Assembly (NCBI GenBank): GCA_002633025.1
Contig: NMRB01000005.1
Location: forward strand, 420,033 to 484,032
Source of the DNA: Notospermus geniculatus
Taxonomy: Eukaryota > Nemertea > Pilidiophora > Heteronemertea > Lineidae
DNA length: 64,000 nt
Direction of reading: 5' to 3'
The position numbers and the translations under genes are program-made. The notes beneath the pieces were generated by a model. That model searched no databases and had not been told where the DNA came from. It saw only the letters and a program-made list of their open reading frames with translations. Positions 13,468 to 27,391 of this stretch are shown piece by piece (positions within the stretch are counted from its first letter, which is position 1; every line of letters begins with the position of its first letter).

Positions 13468-14533
13468 TTTATTTCTACATCCAGAAGGCAACGTACAAAT
13501 AAGATGTACATATATTTACAGCGCACAATTGCCATAACCAAGATACTCCCTTTCACCATTGGAGAGCAGCCATGTTAACAGCACTCTTTACTAATAGAGG
13601 GCAGTTCTGTTGTCAACCTGCTCTGAAGGTCTTTCAATCAACCATGACAAGTTCTCAGACACGAGAGCAGGTCTTTTGTTCATGTTTTTAATGAAAGAAC
13701 GGTCTGCTTAGGTCCAATTTTAGTCCTGCAGGCATTGCCACAATTCCTCATTCTTTCCATATCACTCTAATCCTGATTCAGTTCAAATGGTCCTCATAAA
13801 ATCTCTATGTACAGAAGCTTATTTACAAAATATACAGTAGTAACGAAGTTGCAGAAGGTGAAAGATGATTAGTGTACTAGTGACAGGCATTAATTGTCTG
13901 TAATATTGGTGACTAATACTTTGAGTATACTTTCCAAGTCCACTTTGAGTTCAAAGGGTAGCACGATAATTCCTCCAAGGTACCACCCATAGCAATGTTG
14001 TGCTACCAAAACGTTACAGATCTGCTGACAATTACACCAAGGCAGCCACCCCATAGTCATAGGAACATTAAACCAGTTTTAAGATAGTCAAACTGACCAA
14101 ATTCACAAAATGGTGTCCTAAAAGTATGGTTACCACAGCGGTAATCTCCACATACTAAGGACTAATGTCTGTTGCACTTTCTCCATGAACCCCCAATCTG
14201 AGTTCAAGTACCTCCCTACTATCACAGAGTATGCTTAGACAATACCCTCATATGCCACAGCCATACACAGATGTCCTTGACAGGTTTAGGCCTAGGCCTA
14301 TGTATGAACGGATAGGACATCATAGTTGTCACACTCACAAGTCAACGGATGGAACTTGCATGTCTTTTGCCGTGAGTTCAGTCCAGCTCGAAGTTGAACA
14401 AAACATCCTGTACCATCCGATCAATTCAGGACACCCAATATACTCCAGTATCAGTTTCTGCATTGCCATTCTGGCCAATGATGAGACAGCAGTAACAAGA
14501 TTAAACTGTTCCAACACCTCTGAGCTCCAGGTC
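13468..14533 (-). other. CCDC33: Likely 3' UTR of CCDC33
   Basis: The sequence follows the TGA stop of the last CCDC33 exon on the minus strand. An AATAAA (plus-strand tttatt, 13468-13473) lies about 1.06 kb downstream of the stop and is a plausible poly(A) signal. No further coding exon is visible. The exact cleavage site is unknown. Confidence 0.5.
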
Positions 14534-17500
14534 TCAGTATCCTAGAGGCTTCAGGTTGTTCTTTTTACCTCGGGGAGCTTTGGAATATGCGGGTCGATTT
14601 GGGTTGTCATCCTGAAATTGAAATGAGAGAGGCAGAGATCAGATGTGGTTTCCTGGCAATCATTTTACTCCCTGAATTTTCACTCTACAATTTGGATTCG
14701 ATTTTGTAGGCAATACTACCTTCGTTGATTTATGCTGAGTTTAGACTTGTTAGACATAGTCTTAATTGCATTACACCAAGATTTCTCCCCTCAACAAAAT
14801 GGAGGGACGTGTTCAAGAGACTTCACATGTTATGAACAATCCACATAAGGAGGGACAATAATGATGAACACTGTATACGTACGCTAAAATATGCAGCCTA
14901 TTATTATTATAACATGCATACAATCCAAGCCCATAACTTGATGTCATTTGGGCATTTCTAACGATATTTTTGCTAACATCCATGCAGGGGTACCATCTTC
15001 ACTGAATGGCATGCTTTTTAGTGCTCACCACATCACGGGTTGAACACCGTGAATTTACAGAAAGGCAATTGACAAATGTCATGGAAGTTAGTCAAATGAA
15101 CCAAATCTGACTCTTCAGGGCCACCCACATCCACCACTGACTAGCCATGTTGATGGGGATCAACGTGCTCCAGACACTGGCCGTGGTGGATGAGCACTCA
15201 TCGGGTGACCACACCACTTTGATCTTGTCAATGTCACATTTACATCATGATCTAGTGTACGGGGATCTCCAGAATCCCCCACAATCTCTAATGTCCTCTA
15301 GAGCATGCAGTAAGATTAGATATTTTGCTATAACATGCAGATTGGAGGTACATGTACAATGTATCAGGTTACCTTGTAGTACCAATACTTAGACTTATAT
15401 TCTCTGGCCCTGGGTATGATTTTGTGAGAGTGCACGACCTGTGTGAAGATGGTTTAAGAGGTGAAACCGCTGTCAGGGAGGGTCACAGAGGATCTGTGTG
15501 GATTAGTAGATGACATATACCTTGACACTGCACGGACAGAACATGAGGTAGAGTAGGGTTATACACAAAAGATGGAGAGGTACGAACACAGATCTATGAA
15601 CATTAGTTGACCAAAGCCGAGCATGGTAGGGCGAAATGGTCTGACAAGGACAGGAAACGTCACAAGACGGTATAGCTATGTCCACCAACAGTCTTCTATC
15701 TTTTGTTACAGTGACCAGAAGACAAATGCGCTTGATAACTTTGCAATTTTAGCATTCAGGGGTCGGGAATGTGCACCGCAGTGTGCAATCATCATGGGGA
15801 AAATGCCTGGACATTAACGAGGCAAGCCAGAAATGAACCATCCAATGATGGTCTTATCTCAAACGCACTGGGTCTTCTAGGCTACACATTTAAATGATGT
15901 TACCTTCGGACGTAGGACATAAGTTTTTGGTATCTGAACAGAACAAACAGGAGATTAAAACACACGTGGATGATCAAATAGACAGTATGTTGACTTTGTT
16001 ACAAATTGTATAGAACGGGGCGGGTAAGTGAAATGGTCTTGTTGAAAACTCAAGATGAAAGTAGACTGGTTTCCATCTCTGCAACCAAAACACCTGACAT
16101 CGAAGTGTGGCGAGTGTGTCGTCAGCAAGAGACGGGAAAAAGTCTAGTGATGTAAACTGGTGGAGCACTCAACAAACTGCACAAAAACTATGAATTGTGG
16201 AAACAGGCATTGAACAAACTCAAACTTGCGGCGGGTGGAGTGATCCCAGTCTGTGTTCTATAAAGTTTTTGGTGCTAATTTTCAGGCACCTCGTGTCATA
16301 ATAAACTGAAAATTCTTACACTATTGTTATACTTTGTTTCACCCAAAGGAATCAGTGCAGATCGCTAACAAATATTGTATCAAATGATCACTGAAGAAAT
16401 CTATTCAATGGCAATGCAAAAGCAGTATTAAGTATTAATATGAAAAGTCAACATGAGACCACCAAACTAATCAGATGCTTTGGACACAGACGTCAACAGC
16501 AAGGCTTCTTTTGGACGTTCTAATGAATACCCATGTTGTAGGTTTCACGAAAGGGGCTGTTCACTTAAGGGTCAATTTTACAAAATCCCAAGAACCACAT
16601 TTTTGGCCTGTTGGCCTGAGTAGACTCTCCAGTAGAGGCTTGTGCAGTCAGGCGTGAGGGGAGTATGACATAAGCAAGAAAGAGGCCAGGCCCCGTATTC
16701 ATAAACATACTTAAGTCAAAGTATGATACTTATCTTTTGTGTTGAACAAAAGATAAGTGTCACACTTAGACTTAAGTAGTTTTATGAATATGGGTCCTGG
16801 GCAATGTAATTCTTAGACTTATATTGCACAATTGAGCCTTAAGTGAACAGCCCCTTTTGACAATTTCTCTCTGATATTATATTGCCGCCAGTGCTCTGAG
16901 GGTTAAGCGACGATGCCATTTACGACACGACATGCAGGCTCAGTTGACAAGCTGATCGTGAAGTGACTGATTAAATCTATGACATCATGACAGCAAATAA
17001 TCAAAATATTATTCCTCTATGGTCGCCATTAGTGTGGTGGTCTTGTTTACAGTTAGTCGCCATGGTTACCATAGGTATCCAGACAGGCGCTGGGACGGTA
17101 GGCATCAAATAGTAAGGGGCAGGCATTGGCTGAACAAAGAAATGTAATAAGCATTATGGTTTAGGATGAAATTAAAATGAAGTCGGCCCATGAGGTCACT
17201 CATACAGGTGACTGGCCTCATAGAATGGTGATTAGTCTTAACCTCAACATGAATGTTAGTTACGTAGCTCATAATCTTACTTATAGTTTTTAATACGGCT
17301 CGTGCTGCAGAAAGGGTTGATAAAGGAAGGGGTTACAATCTGTTAAATGTTTTGGAGCCTACTGGTAAGGAAGGGTGCGATGTTACATTAGAAGGAATCA
17401 AGAATAAACAGACTGAGGCCATTCAAACTACCGGTATGGAGAGTTCACCAGTATTCAGTTCTGTGTTTATGAGTGTGCCTGAAGCGTGCACCATTGTCCA

Positions 17501-20500
17501 TCATTTGCTTGTTTCGTCTGAAACAACTGACCACACCCCATCAAACTTGCCACCAGGATGTGTCGGACTAAGATGAGAGTTAGGAGTTAACAACCATCTG
17601 GAGTGTTGAGAGTACAACAAGTGATGACACACGTTGTTTCTCCGCAATCGATACTTACCAGATAGTCTTGTAGAGGTTTCTGCCCAGCACGTCCAAGTCC
17701 GTGCTCCGTCTCTGAGAGTCTCACCAACAACTCATTCTTTTCTTTCCCCCATTTCCGTGCATTATCAGCCAACTGAAAAATAAGGGATTCATATTGTGGT
17801 AATCAGAGGATCTTTGCATTTGCTCTTTTCGTCACTGCAAAAACATTTCTTGGCAACAAAGGGAGTGAGGGCTAAGAACCACTGAGTACCTCGGGATGTG
17901 TCAGGAGTGGCATGGTCAAGGAATCCTGAGTGTGTTTATCATGAGGAGTACAAGGCTGATTATGAAAGTCCTGCCCCAAACATTCACATGTGAATCCCTA
18001 CTGTCGTCCCATCACTCACCTGTTTTTCTAAGCCCATAATGCGGCCCTGGGCTCTGTCTAATTGTTGGTATAATTCTAATTTTTCATCCTCGTCATCCTG
18101 CCCACGTTTTCCTCTTGCCTGAAGAGATTGAGACATTCACATATCAATTCACATATCAATCGACGCAAGACTTGATAATCCACAAGTCAGGTTTTTATAG
18201 AGCATGCTGAGATGATACTTCTACAGCTCACTATCCATTTTGATCACCCAATCTTTGAAGCTTTACCATTTTACATTGGGTCCACTGGTTTACCATCTTG
18301 CTCAGCCAAGAACACAGCCAGATTCTCCACAAACTTACCCTCTCTTCCTGGAGATTGTCCCGTAACCGTTTGTTTTCTTCCAGTAAAGCTTGATATGCTG
18401 CTTCTTCTGCAAATAGAAGAAACAAGTGGGTGAGGACTGAGGTTGTGCACTAGTGTAGAGATTGGCAGGCCACAGTATCCGCCTAGGGGAGGCAAAGGTC
18501 TTGCCATTCTGAGAAATCGTTTTGGCCACCTCAGCACTAGGCCAGGGTTATTATATTCTTTGGTTTACGGGCACAAAGTTTCTGAGCCCAGGTACGGAGG
18601 ACGGAATAAAAATAAAAAAAAACTTAGGTTCAGTTCACTTTTTTCATTTTCAGCTTTAGAATGACAAGTTAGACAAATCGGAGGAAATAAAAAACCAAAA
18701 AAATTCTTTATAAATGCCTCTTTTCTGCTTCTTTCCGTCCTTGTTGCTGGGAAATAGTGTTGGTTTTATTTATTTTTAGCTGTCCTGACTGCTAATCCAA
18801 GGTCGGCGAGAATAAAAATGACTCCATTTATTCGTTTTTTTCTTAGAAGACCTCATTTGAACTTCGGAGGCAATAAAAGTAACTGATTTTCCCAATTTTA
18901 TTTTTTTTTCGGAATGGCATTTTGCCACGTCGGCGGGCCCGTAAACCAAAGAATAAAAAAAGTGTGGCCCTATCAACGGTTCAAAGCGTCTACATACTTG
19001 AGCAGTTCACGACACATCAAACCGCCGATTCACTATCACTCGCAGAATTCAACAGTGTGTGAAGGCCTTTAGGTGTCACAAGAAACACTGCATTTTGGCC
19101 AGCTCGGTATCTTCACGGTTCTGTCTTTCATGCCACTTTCACTCGCAGAATACAGCAGTTTGTGAAGGCCTTTGGGTATGACACGCAACCTTGGCGCCCG
19201 TCGAAACTTACTCGTTGGATCTTTCTCCTTACTCTTCTGCTGATCCTTCAGCATATTCTCCATTTTCACGATGACTTCTTCCTGTTTTTTAAATGCTTCT
19301 TTCATCTTGGCCTCCTTCTGTTGTTTATCCTGTAACCGATGGAGGAGATCTTGCTGGGCCTTGTGGGCCTGACTCAGACGAAGGTATTCCTTCTCACTAT
19401 CGTTTCTCTACAACAAGAGGTTGACAGTTAGAAATTGGATGGAAACACAAACTATGAGATTCCATCATTTTAAAGGCACTACAACACTTCTGACCAACAT
19501 TGATCTTCGGATACCAACCTATGGCACAACTGATCACATTCTGGTGACCTTCAAATAATTAATCCAGGATAATTACCGCCAAGTCAACTCACTTTTATCA
19601 ATTCATTTTGCAATTTCTGAGTCCTCTCTTTATAATGAGCCAGTTCTGTTGTCTGACTTGATAACGTCTGCTTTAATGAAACTGAAAGTATGAACAGGAC
19701 GATATTGTGATTGTCACGACATTCCCCCATCAAAATGGTCACCTCCTATAAATCAACATTGTTGAATGAAATACTGTACGTTATCAATAGAATACTATAA
19801 ATATTGAATCTATTTAGACAGTTAAGTTGACACTCTTTCAATCAGTTTGATAAATATTGGGTTCATATACCTCTTCACTGAATGTCACATCAATTGTCCT
19901 GAGGTCAGGAAAAGACCATAAATTCTACAGTTAATTTCTATAGAACACTGTGTCCTGTTGCCAAGATCGTGCTTAGGACCTCTTTTCAGAAAACGTCCCT
20001 TCAATCAAGTACGAAGTCGTCGTCAACGAACGACAAGCCACTGGAGATCGAGTACTCACTATATCTGGCGGCCAATTCGGCCTTCGTCAACCCATCCATG
20101 TCGGAGGAATCTAAGAAGTATTTGGTGGCATCATTGTAGCGTAAAATCTCCCTCTTCAGCGTACTATTGGACATCTCAGAATCCCGAACTTGTTCCCGTA
20201 GCGAGAGGAGGTCTTGACCCATCTTCTGTACTGCCAGGCGGTACCGGTCCAACTCGTTCATTTGATGGTCGAGGAGGTTGAACTGTTGTTTATCGAGGTC
20301 GTTCCTAGAGAACAAGATTGACAATGTAGAAACAGCATGATCGCTACCACCAGCTCAGTGGGTGCGAACACTTTTAGCTGACCCAACAAGTTCACACTTC
20401 AAGAGTGCATATTGATTGACTGAGTTCTCTTCTGCCTGATTAAAACAGCAACAAACAGCAACACCGAGAGTACCGGTATAGAGAAAGTTACCAATTAGTT

Positions 20501-23500
20501 ATACATCTTTAATAACCTCTGGATCGGGAGTGGAGTTATGAATATTTGATATGAAAGAAACAATTAGTTCATGCTCGAGAGGTTGCCTTGCGTTGGATGT
20601 TGACTATACAGGAGGTTATACAAATAACTCAGTGGTCCTCCTCTATGTTAGAAACAACATACCGTATTTATTGGCGTACAAAACGCACTGGGATATAAGC
20701 CGCACCCCCTGGACGCCGGGTACATGTATTGAGTTGCAAGCCAAGTACCAAATACAGCATTATTGGCAATACTGGGCAAGTAAATGTTCAGCAGGAGGAA
20801 ACAGGAGGGCCCAGAGAAAACCTGCACTATCAAACGAGTTGCGCTCTCTATCACATGAATCAGGGGATCGAACTGGGGTTCCAACTGGGGATCGAACCCA
20901 GAATGTCAGCAGCAACCGGCACCAACGCGACCACTGCACCACTCTGACAGTCCTGTATGTTGAATTCAATGTGTTGCAAGACAAACAATGTATACCGGTA
21001 CCTACTGCTGAGGCAATAACCAAGCACTGATAGAGAACAACTTACCCATCAGTGACTGCTTTCTGTGCTGGCGGTGGTTTGCGTGATGTGCTGGGCCCAG
21101 GTTGAGGCTGTCCCCCAGGAGGGTCCATAAATATATACTGATACTCGGGTAGGATTGTATCCATGGCATCGTGAGAGGGTAAATTGTCCCCATCTTTCAC
21201 CGGCTGCAATCAAAATGGAGAGATTTATGCTTCAATTCTTTCAAGGTAATAATAGTCTAGATCCAATCTAAAGTACTTACGGTTGTTACTGATAAGAGTA
21301 GATTGTAAACTTGGTCATTGGTTTCAATGGATTTGCAAACAATGGAGTAAATATCTTATGTTTCTCATATTTTGTGGTAAGCCAAAGGTAACCGACTTTT
21401 CTCGACTCGAAACAGCAAGAGTCAGAAATTTTCCAGTTACTTTGATCTAAAGACTAAAGACCAGTGGTAGTTGTTTCAAGCAGTCTTTAGAGCCAGATTC
21501 CTCCAATTTAAAGACNCAGTCAGGAACAATCGCTCGATCGCCAGTTGCCATCCAATCGAACTGCGTCGGTCAATTGAACAACTGGGTGTAAATATGGCGT
21601 CGGCCAATTGGCCGAAAATCGACCGATCGAGGGGCGGTACTTTCAACACTGTCAAAAAAACGGTCCTGCGCATTTAATCACGTATTTGCGCATCTTCAAA
21701 TTACAAGTGCAGGGACGAGAAAGATAAAAGGTACCTGTCACAAAAATCCTGATTTGATCACAAGTCGCCTTCCTATGCCAATATCCATCGGAAGTGAAGG
21801 GTATTCATATCCCAATGAACAAGCCCATATGGGCCCCACATATAGTTGAAGATATGGGCCCCATGCCCGGGGCCTCATGTGGGCATGCACCCCCGGATGC
21901 ACGCAAGAAAAATACGGGGCCCATTTTTTGCCCAGATACATATGGGGCCCAGCTGGGAGCCATACTACCATATGGGCCCCACATATAAATCCTATGGGGC
22001 CCATATTTTTCTTGGGTGCATCAGGGGGTGCATGCCCACATGGGGCCCATATCTTCAACTATATATGGGGCCCATATGGGCTTGTTCATTGGGATATGAA
22101 TATCCTTAACTTCCGATGGATATTGGCATAGGAAGGCGACTTATGATCAAATCAGGATTTTTGTGACATGTACCTTTTATCTTTCTCGTCTCTGCAGTTG
22201 TAATTTGAGGATGCGCAAATACGTGATTAAATGCGCAGGACCGTTTTTTGACAGTGTTGAAAGTACCGCCCCCTCGATCGGACGATTTTCGGCCAATTGG
22301 CCGACGCTATATACGGACGCAGTTCGATTGGCGGCAACTGGCGATCGGTAGATTGAAATGCACGCCATTCCTTCGAGCTGCGCAGTTCAATTGACCGATA
22401 ACTGGTGATCGGGCGAAAATTCCTGACTGATCAGTGATCGCTGCACAAAGTAGAGCCATGTTATTTAGTCTGGACGCAGAACGAAAAAGTGGGAAATTTT
22501 GTATAACAGCAATTTTTTTGCATTTTTTATATCTCCAAATGACAGAGATTCAGAATCCGGCGGGTGCCACTCTGGCACCCTTGAGCGTTTTGAGAAAATC
22601 CCGTTTGAATTTTTCGAACTGACTTTAATATCATTGGACGTCAGCTGACGCAACGACTGAGCTTTGTACAGGAGAATGGAACCCGACGTACAGCTAACTT
22701 TTAAACGGTGGGATTTACACCCCATAAATGTATTACCAACAGATAGAAACATGGTGCCTCAGAAGCAGACAAGCATGTTTTTAATTGTTTTCAGTAGTTA
22801 TGTAATAGCGAAATGGCTTTTTCATGTAAATTAACACAAAATTGGTGAAAATACATAAAATGCCATTTCCAATTACGTAACTACGTAAAAACTACCAAAA
22901 ACTTGCTTATTTGGTTACGAGGCCCCAGGTTTCTATCTCTTGATAATACATTTATGGGGTGTAAATCCCACCGTTTAAAACTTAGCTGTACATCGGGTTC
23001 CATTCTCCTGTACAAAGCTCAGTCGTTGCATGAGCTGACGTCCAATGATAAAGTCAGTTCCAAAAATTCAAACGGGATTTTCTCAAAACGCTCAAGGGTG
23101 CCAGAGTGGCACCCGCCGGATTCTGAATCTCTGTCATTTGGAGATATAAAAAATGCGAAAAATTGCTGTTATACAAAAATTACCACTTATCAGAAAATCG
23201 GGGTTTTGCGTCCGGACTAATTCTGAGTGGGACTTGGACTGACTGCCAGGCAGGGTCGATGACACAGAAAGTCCTATAGTGCTTTTGGTCTCGGCGGTTT
23301 AGTTTAGGGAAAATGCGTTACAATATGCTGATAGGTGCCGGGTAGCACTATTGGACTTCCTGTGCAGTCAGCCCCCATCTTTTGGCAATAAATTTCATTT
23401 CATTGCTGGTCTGCCAGAACTGAGGGCACGAGATACCGGTACCTCCACGGTTCAAATTCGATGAGTTTGAGAGTAAAGACACCAAATCATTCAAAAAGTT

Positions 23501-26500
23501 ATAAAGTAAAACAATTAGGCCTATCAGTATATAAAAGTACTCACCTCAGTGGTGTAGGGCCTATAGTACATGGTAGCCATCTTGAACTACTCAATGTATC
23601 GCCCTCCAAACCAATCAATAGAATCGCACAAAAGACACCAGACAAAACTCGTTAAGTTTGTTCCTTCAGAGAAATACCATCCAAAAGTTTGTTAAAATAT
23701 CCTACAAGGTATCGGATGATATAAGCAAACTACATTTTGTATATTCAAGTGCCTTCGGTTCATATCCTGTGGTCACGCCAATACAGTCCAGTTATTGATA
23801 TCGAATTCCAATCAAACTATATCTATACGGAAAGTGTATTGAACGCGATTGCATACAAGAGTAGGACGACCTTATTATGTGACGTATGTCTGCACAGGTT
23901 AATGCCTCTGTTGTATTGGTCTCCCAGTAACAGGCCAACCCGAATGGGCAAGTGGCCTAAAGCTTTGCTAAAGTATACAGAGGGGTATGAAGGGAGGCCT
24001 TTGCACGGATTACGGTGGTCAGTCAGGCGTAACCAAATATTTGCCTAGGCCTCATGTTTTTGGATTGGCATTTTGGTGTGATCGACTGTGAAAGCCCATT
24101 AACATTATATGGTTTATTGATTATGTTAATGAATTACATCATTAGCCTGAATAATTTCTAACAATGAATAATAGAAAGTTATTGACTTGCTCTCCAAAAG
24201 AACTTGATAAAGGTGTGGTCATGGCGGATAAACACAACGGATCTTTAGCCTTCTCATTTCACGAGACAATCTCATCAGAGAACAGGAGCCAGCACAAATC
24301 ACATGCTTTGGGGTGCAGAACATGCAACACAAACAAAAGTCATCCTAGTGCAGGATACATGCAGGGAGGTGGAGTAGTTTTTTTTTGCAAGGGGGGGGTG
24401 CTTACCATGAGAATGGCTGGTGCTGGAAAGAGGTCAAGAGATGGGTGAAATGAGACATGTCAGAGGATGATTAACTTCTTGTTTAGCTCAAATACATCAC
24501 CAGCGATTAGAATTAATGATTCGTTAACACGTATCAGAATGAGGTTCTAACCAAGACAGCAGGACACAGATCTCGTTGGACATCAACCAGATTAAAGGCG
24601 ATGACAGACTGGCACGCAAGTAATGCGTCGGGAAAGCATTAAACCAATCAGGGAGGCGGTATCACGGACCGAAATACCCAGCAAAGAATCTGATTGGCGG
24701 AACACCTGCATGACCCGTCGTCTTTATGCCAGTCTGTCACCGGCTTCAGATGGTGTGAAGTTGATATTAGTATTCATCAGTTCCATTCAGTCTCTGCTTC
24801 AGAATCAACAAACTATGGGCAGGAATCCATGTCGCTAAGCGTATCTTTTGCAAAATGCAGTTTTAAATTCAACAAAGATGCTAGAGCCAAGTTTTCCTTG
24901 CCACTTAGTTTGAATCATTGATACAGAGCCTGGACACCGTGCACAGTAAGTCTATTATTATAATGAAATAAAAAACAATTACTCTGTACAGCTGGCTTCT
25001 CATCCCTCAAGGTCAACTCAGTTCCACAAGGTCAAGTCAATGTCAAGGTCAAAGTCCAATATGACCTTGAACCTGGTGCTGAATTTCGTGCAATATACAT
25101 ACATAGTGCAATAAAATAGGCAGCAGATTATAGAAGTTAAATATTTACAATTCGTTTCAAATTTTTAACAATAGCCAAAATTTGGCTGTCTATTGCAACA
25201 CAGTATATTATATAATCCCAAGCACCATTTTTGTAAAATCACTCGGCACAACATCAGAGAGAGTATTAAATACAAGAACACATCGCTGCTGTGTAAGATC
25301 AACAACACCTTCAAACGAACTACAATTAAGATTGTTTTGCTTTGACTGAATGACCTTGTGGAACGAGTCTCCCTGTTGCTGTCTACGCCTACGCTACAAT
25401 ATAGCAAACTGCAAAATGAAATAGAAGCAGAATTAAAACAAGCATGTTTTAGTTTTATTGGATGTGGATTGTCCAGTATTGGGCCAACTACAAGCAGAAT
25501 GTGATCCAATGGTAACTGCAAATGAAGCAAATGTATGGTTATATCCATTACTATAGGCTGGCTAAAGCTGAGGCAAGATCTTGAGGAGGAACCGTAAGAG
25601 GAAACTGCTACAGGCAAGAAACTAACCCAAATTGTGCATGAATGAGAAATCTATTGATGAAGCCCCGATGAAAAAACGCCTCCATCAGCAGATAAGGAAG
25701 AAATAGGAAAATATGATACTAAAGCTTGCAAGGTTTACAGCTACACCTATTCTTACAGCATTCTTCAGCTTATATTGTAAGTAGTAGCGTGGATCTCTCT
25801 CCTTAGGCCCGTCTGTTTTGGGCGTCACTGGTTTCTCCTCGTATGTGATTTTAATCGCGGGAAACTTTTCATAAGAATGCTGAAGCACTTGACTTAGATT
25901 GTCAGGTCGCTGTCAAAAGAGTACAAAGGGTTAAGTTGATGATGGGGTCTGTTCTCTTCTAGTCCAGTTAAACATCATAAGAACACCATGCACTATATAA
26001 CACTTGGGCAAGTTGGGGAAAACAGCTAACATTCAAATCCACAAGTTTCAAACAGGATGTTAGGTTCTGGGGTGTTAGGGCAGCTTTCATTTGATCCCTT
26101 GGTAGGAGACCCTGTCACGCCTGACCTAGGTGTTAATCACTGAAACTATAATTCATGCAAGATGCAAGTTATAAAGTCAACCATGGGATGAGCAAATTGC
26201 AGACAAGACTCCCTGCCAAAAAGCCTTGGTCAGATTTAGGTTTCGGTGGAGTAATGCACTAACTTACTAACTAGAGTGACTGAATTAGGGAGGTAATCAG
26301 ACCTCTACAACTTATTGATATGATATCAAAGTTGAATGCCCTGAAAAGTTCTGAGAGATTATGTAGGCTTTTCAGCAGAGAATGTTTTGCAAAATGGTCT
26401 TCTCTCTCTCCTTATGGATCTGAAACATGCAATCAGTTAGTTATCATCTACACGACGGAGATTTTGACATGCATTCGCCGTCTCTTACGGAAAACCGTAG

Positions 26501-27391
26501 ATCACTCCATGAGTCAAGGAGACGTCGTCCCCATTTGCTGCCCGGTTTGGGATCTTCGGGGACGTGGGATGGGTGCAGGTTGTAAATACCATAGATCTTC
26601 TCATCTGAGATCAACGGGTACCACAGGTCATTCTGAAGGGGAAAGAGATGGTGAAATTGTTGTCGAGGAATCTGCTGGGAATGGGAGAGTCTGCATTGTC
26701 AAAGAATCACCGTCTCTGTGACTTGGAGAATGATCCCCCAAGGCCGTATTTAAAGGGGGCGAGGGGGCAGTTGCCCCCCCAGAGCCAACCAAAAAACTTG
26801 ATTTTCATGCGGATTTTGGGCAAAAAACGGCAAAAAGAGGTCTTCTGCCCCCATAGAGAGGCTTCTGCCCCCCTGGACCAAAAGGTTAAATACAGCCCTG
26901 TCCCCAAAGGGGCTTGAATCCAGATCCTCAGGGGTAACAGCCACTGTGCATAGTCTCGCATCTCTGTAGTCCAACACAAGGACCTTTGTCAATTCCACTG
27001 AATTGGCTAACCACTTCTCTAAGGAAATTTGCATCGCTATGGCATAATGTAGTGCATTTAACTATGGTATGTGACATCATTGCATGTCCAGAGATCACAG
27101 TTGTGTCACATCATGGACTGGAATTCCAGGTCTATTGTAGTGAATTATATAGTTCGTTCACCATCAACGTTGGATGTTGAAATCCATAAGGTCACACAGA
27201 GCTTTGAAGAAGAGGAAGGAGTGGTTTGGTGATGGTGGTGGAGTGAGGGGTGATACCCTGGAACAAACCGTATGGTAACCACACCATGCATCATGTGACA
27301 AATTACAAAAGATCATCTCATTATTTTTTTCAACGTCAAAACTTGCCTGCTTAAAAGATAACAATTTGAATATCTGATCTAATCGTTCCAG
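14534..27391 (-). CDS. CCDC33: CCDC33 exons 13-22: coiled-coil C-terminal half (residues ~609-1022)
   Basis: Exon 13 (27391-27347, LERLDQIFKLLSFKQ) ends with a GC donor (CAG|gcaagt). Exon 14 (25909-25757) and exon 15 (21203-21046) flank a 4.55 kb intron full of foldback repeats. Exons 16-21 give heptad-rich helices: FNLLDHQMNELDRYRLAVQK, LKQTLSSQTTELAHY, the KMKEAFKKQEEVIVKMENML block, AYQALLEENKRLRD and ARKWGKEKNELLVRLSE. The last exon (14611-14534) encodes DDNPNRPAYSKAPRGKKNNL and ends LGY-stop, a short basic tail. The tail differs from vertebrates, so an alternative or extra 3' exon is possible. Confidence 0.88.

Noticed and set aside
20888-20941. Possible tRNA gene (A and B boxes)
   Set aside because: No acceptor or anticodon stems form; it fits a SINE head better.
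21738-22131. Several overlapping open frames on both strands with similar peptides (GPI..., HM.P...)
   Set aside because: They are mirror images produced by the foldback element, not genes.
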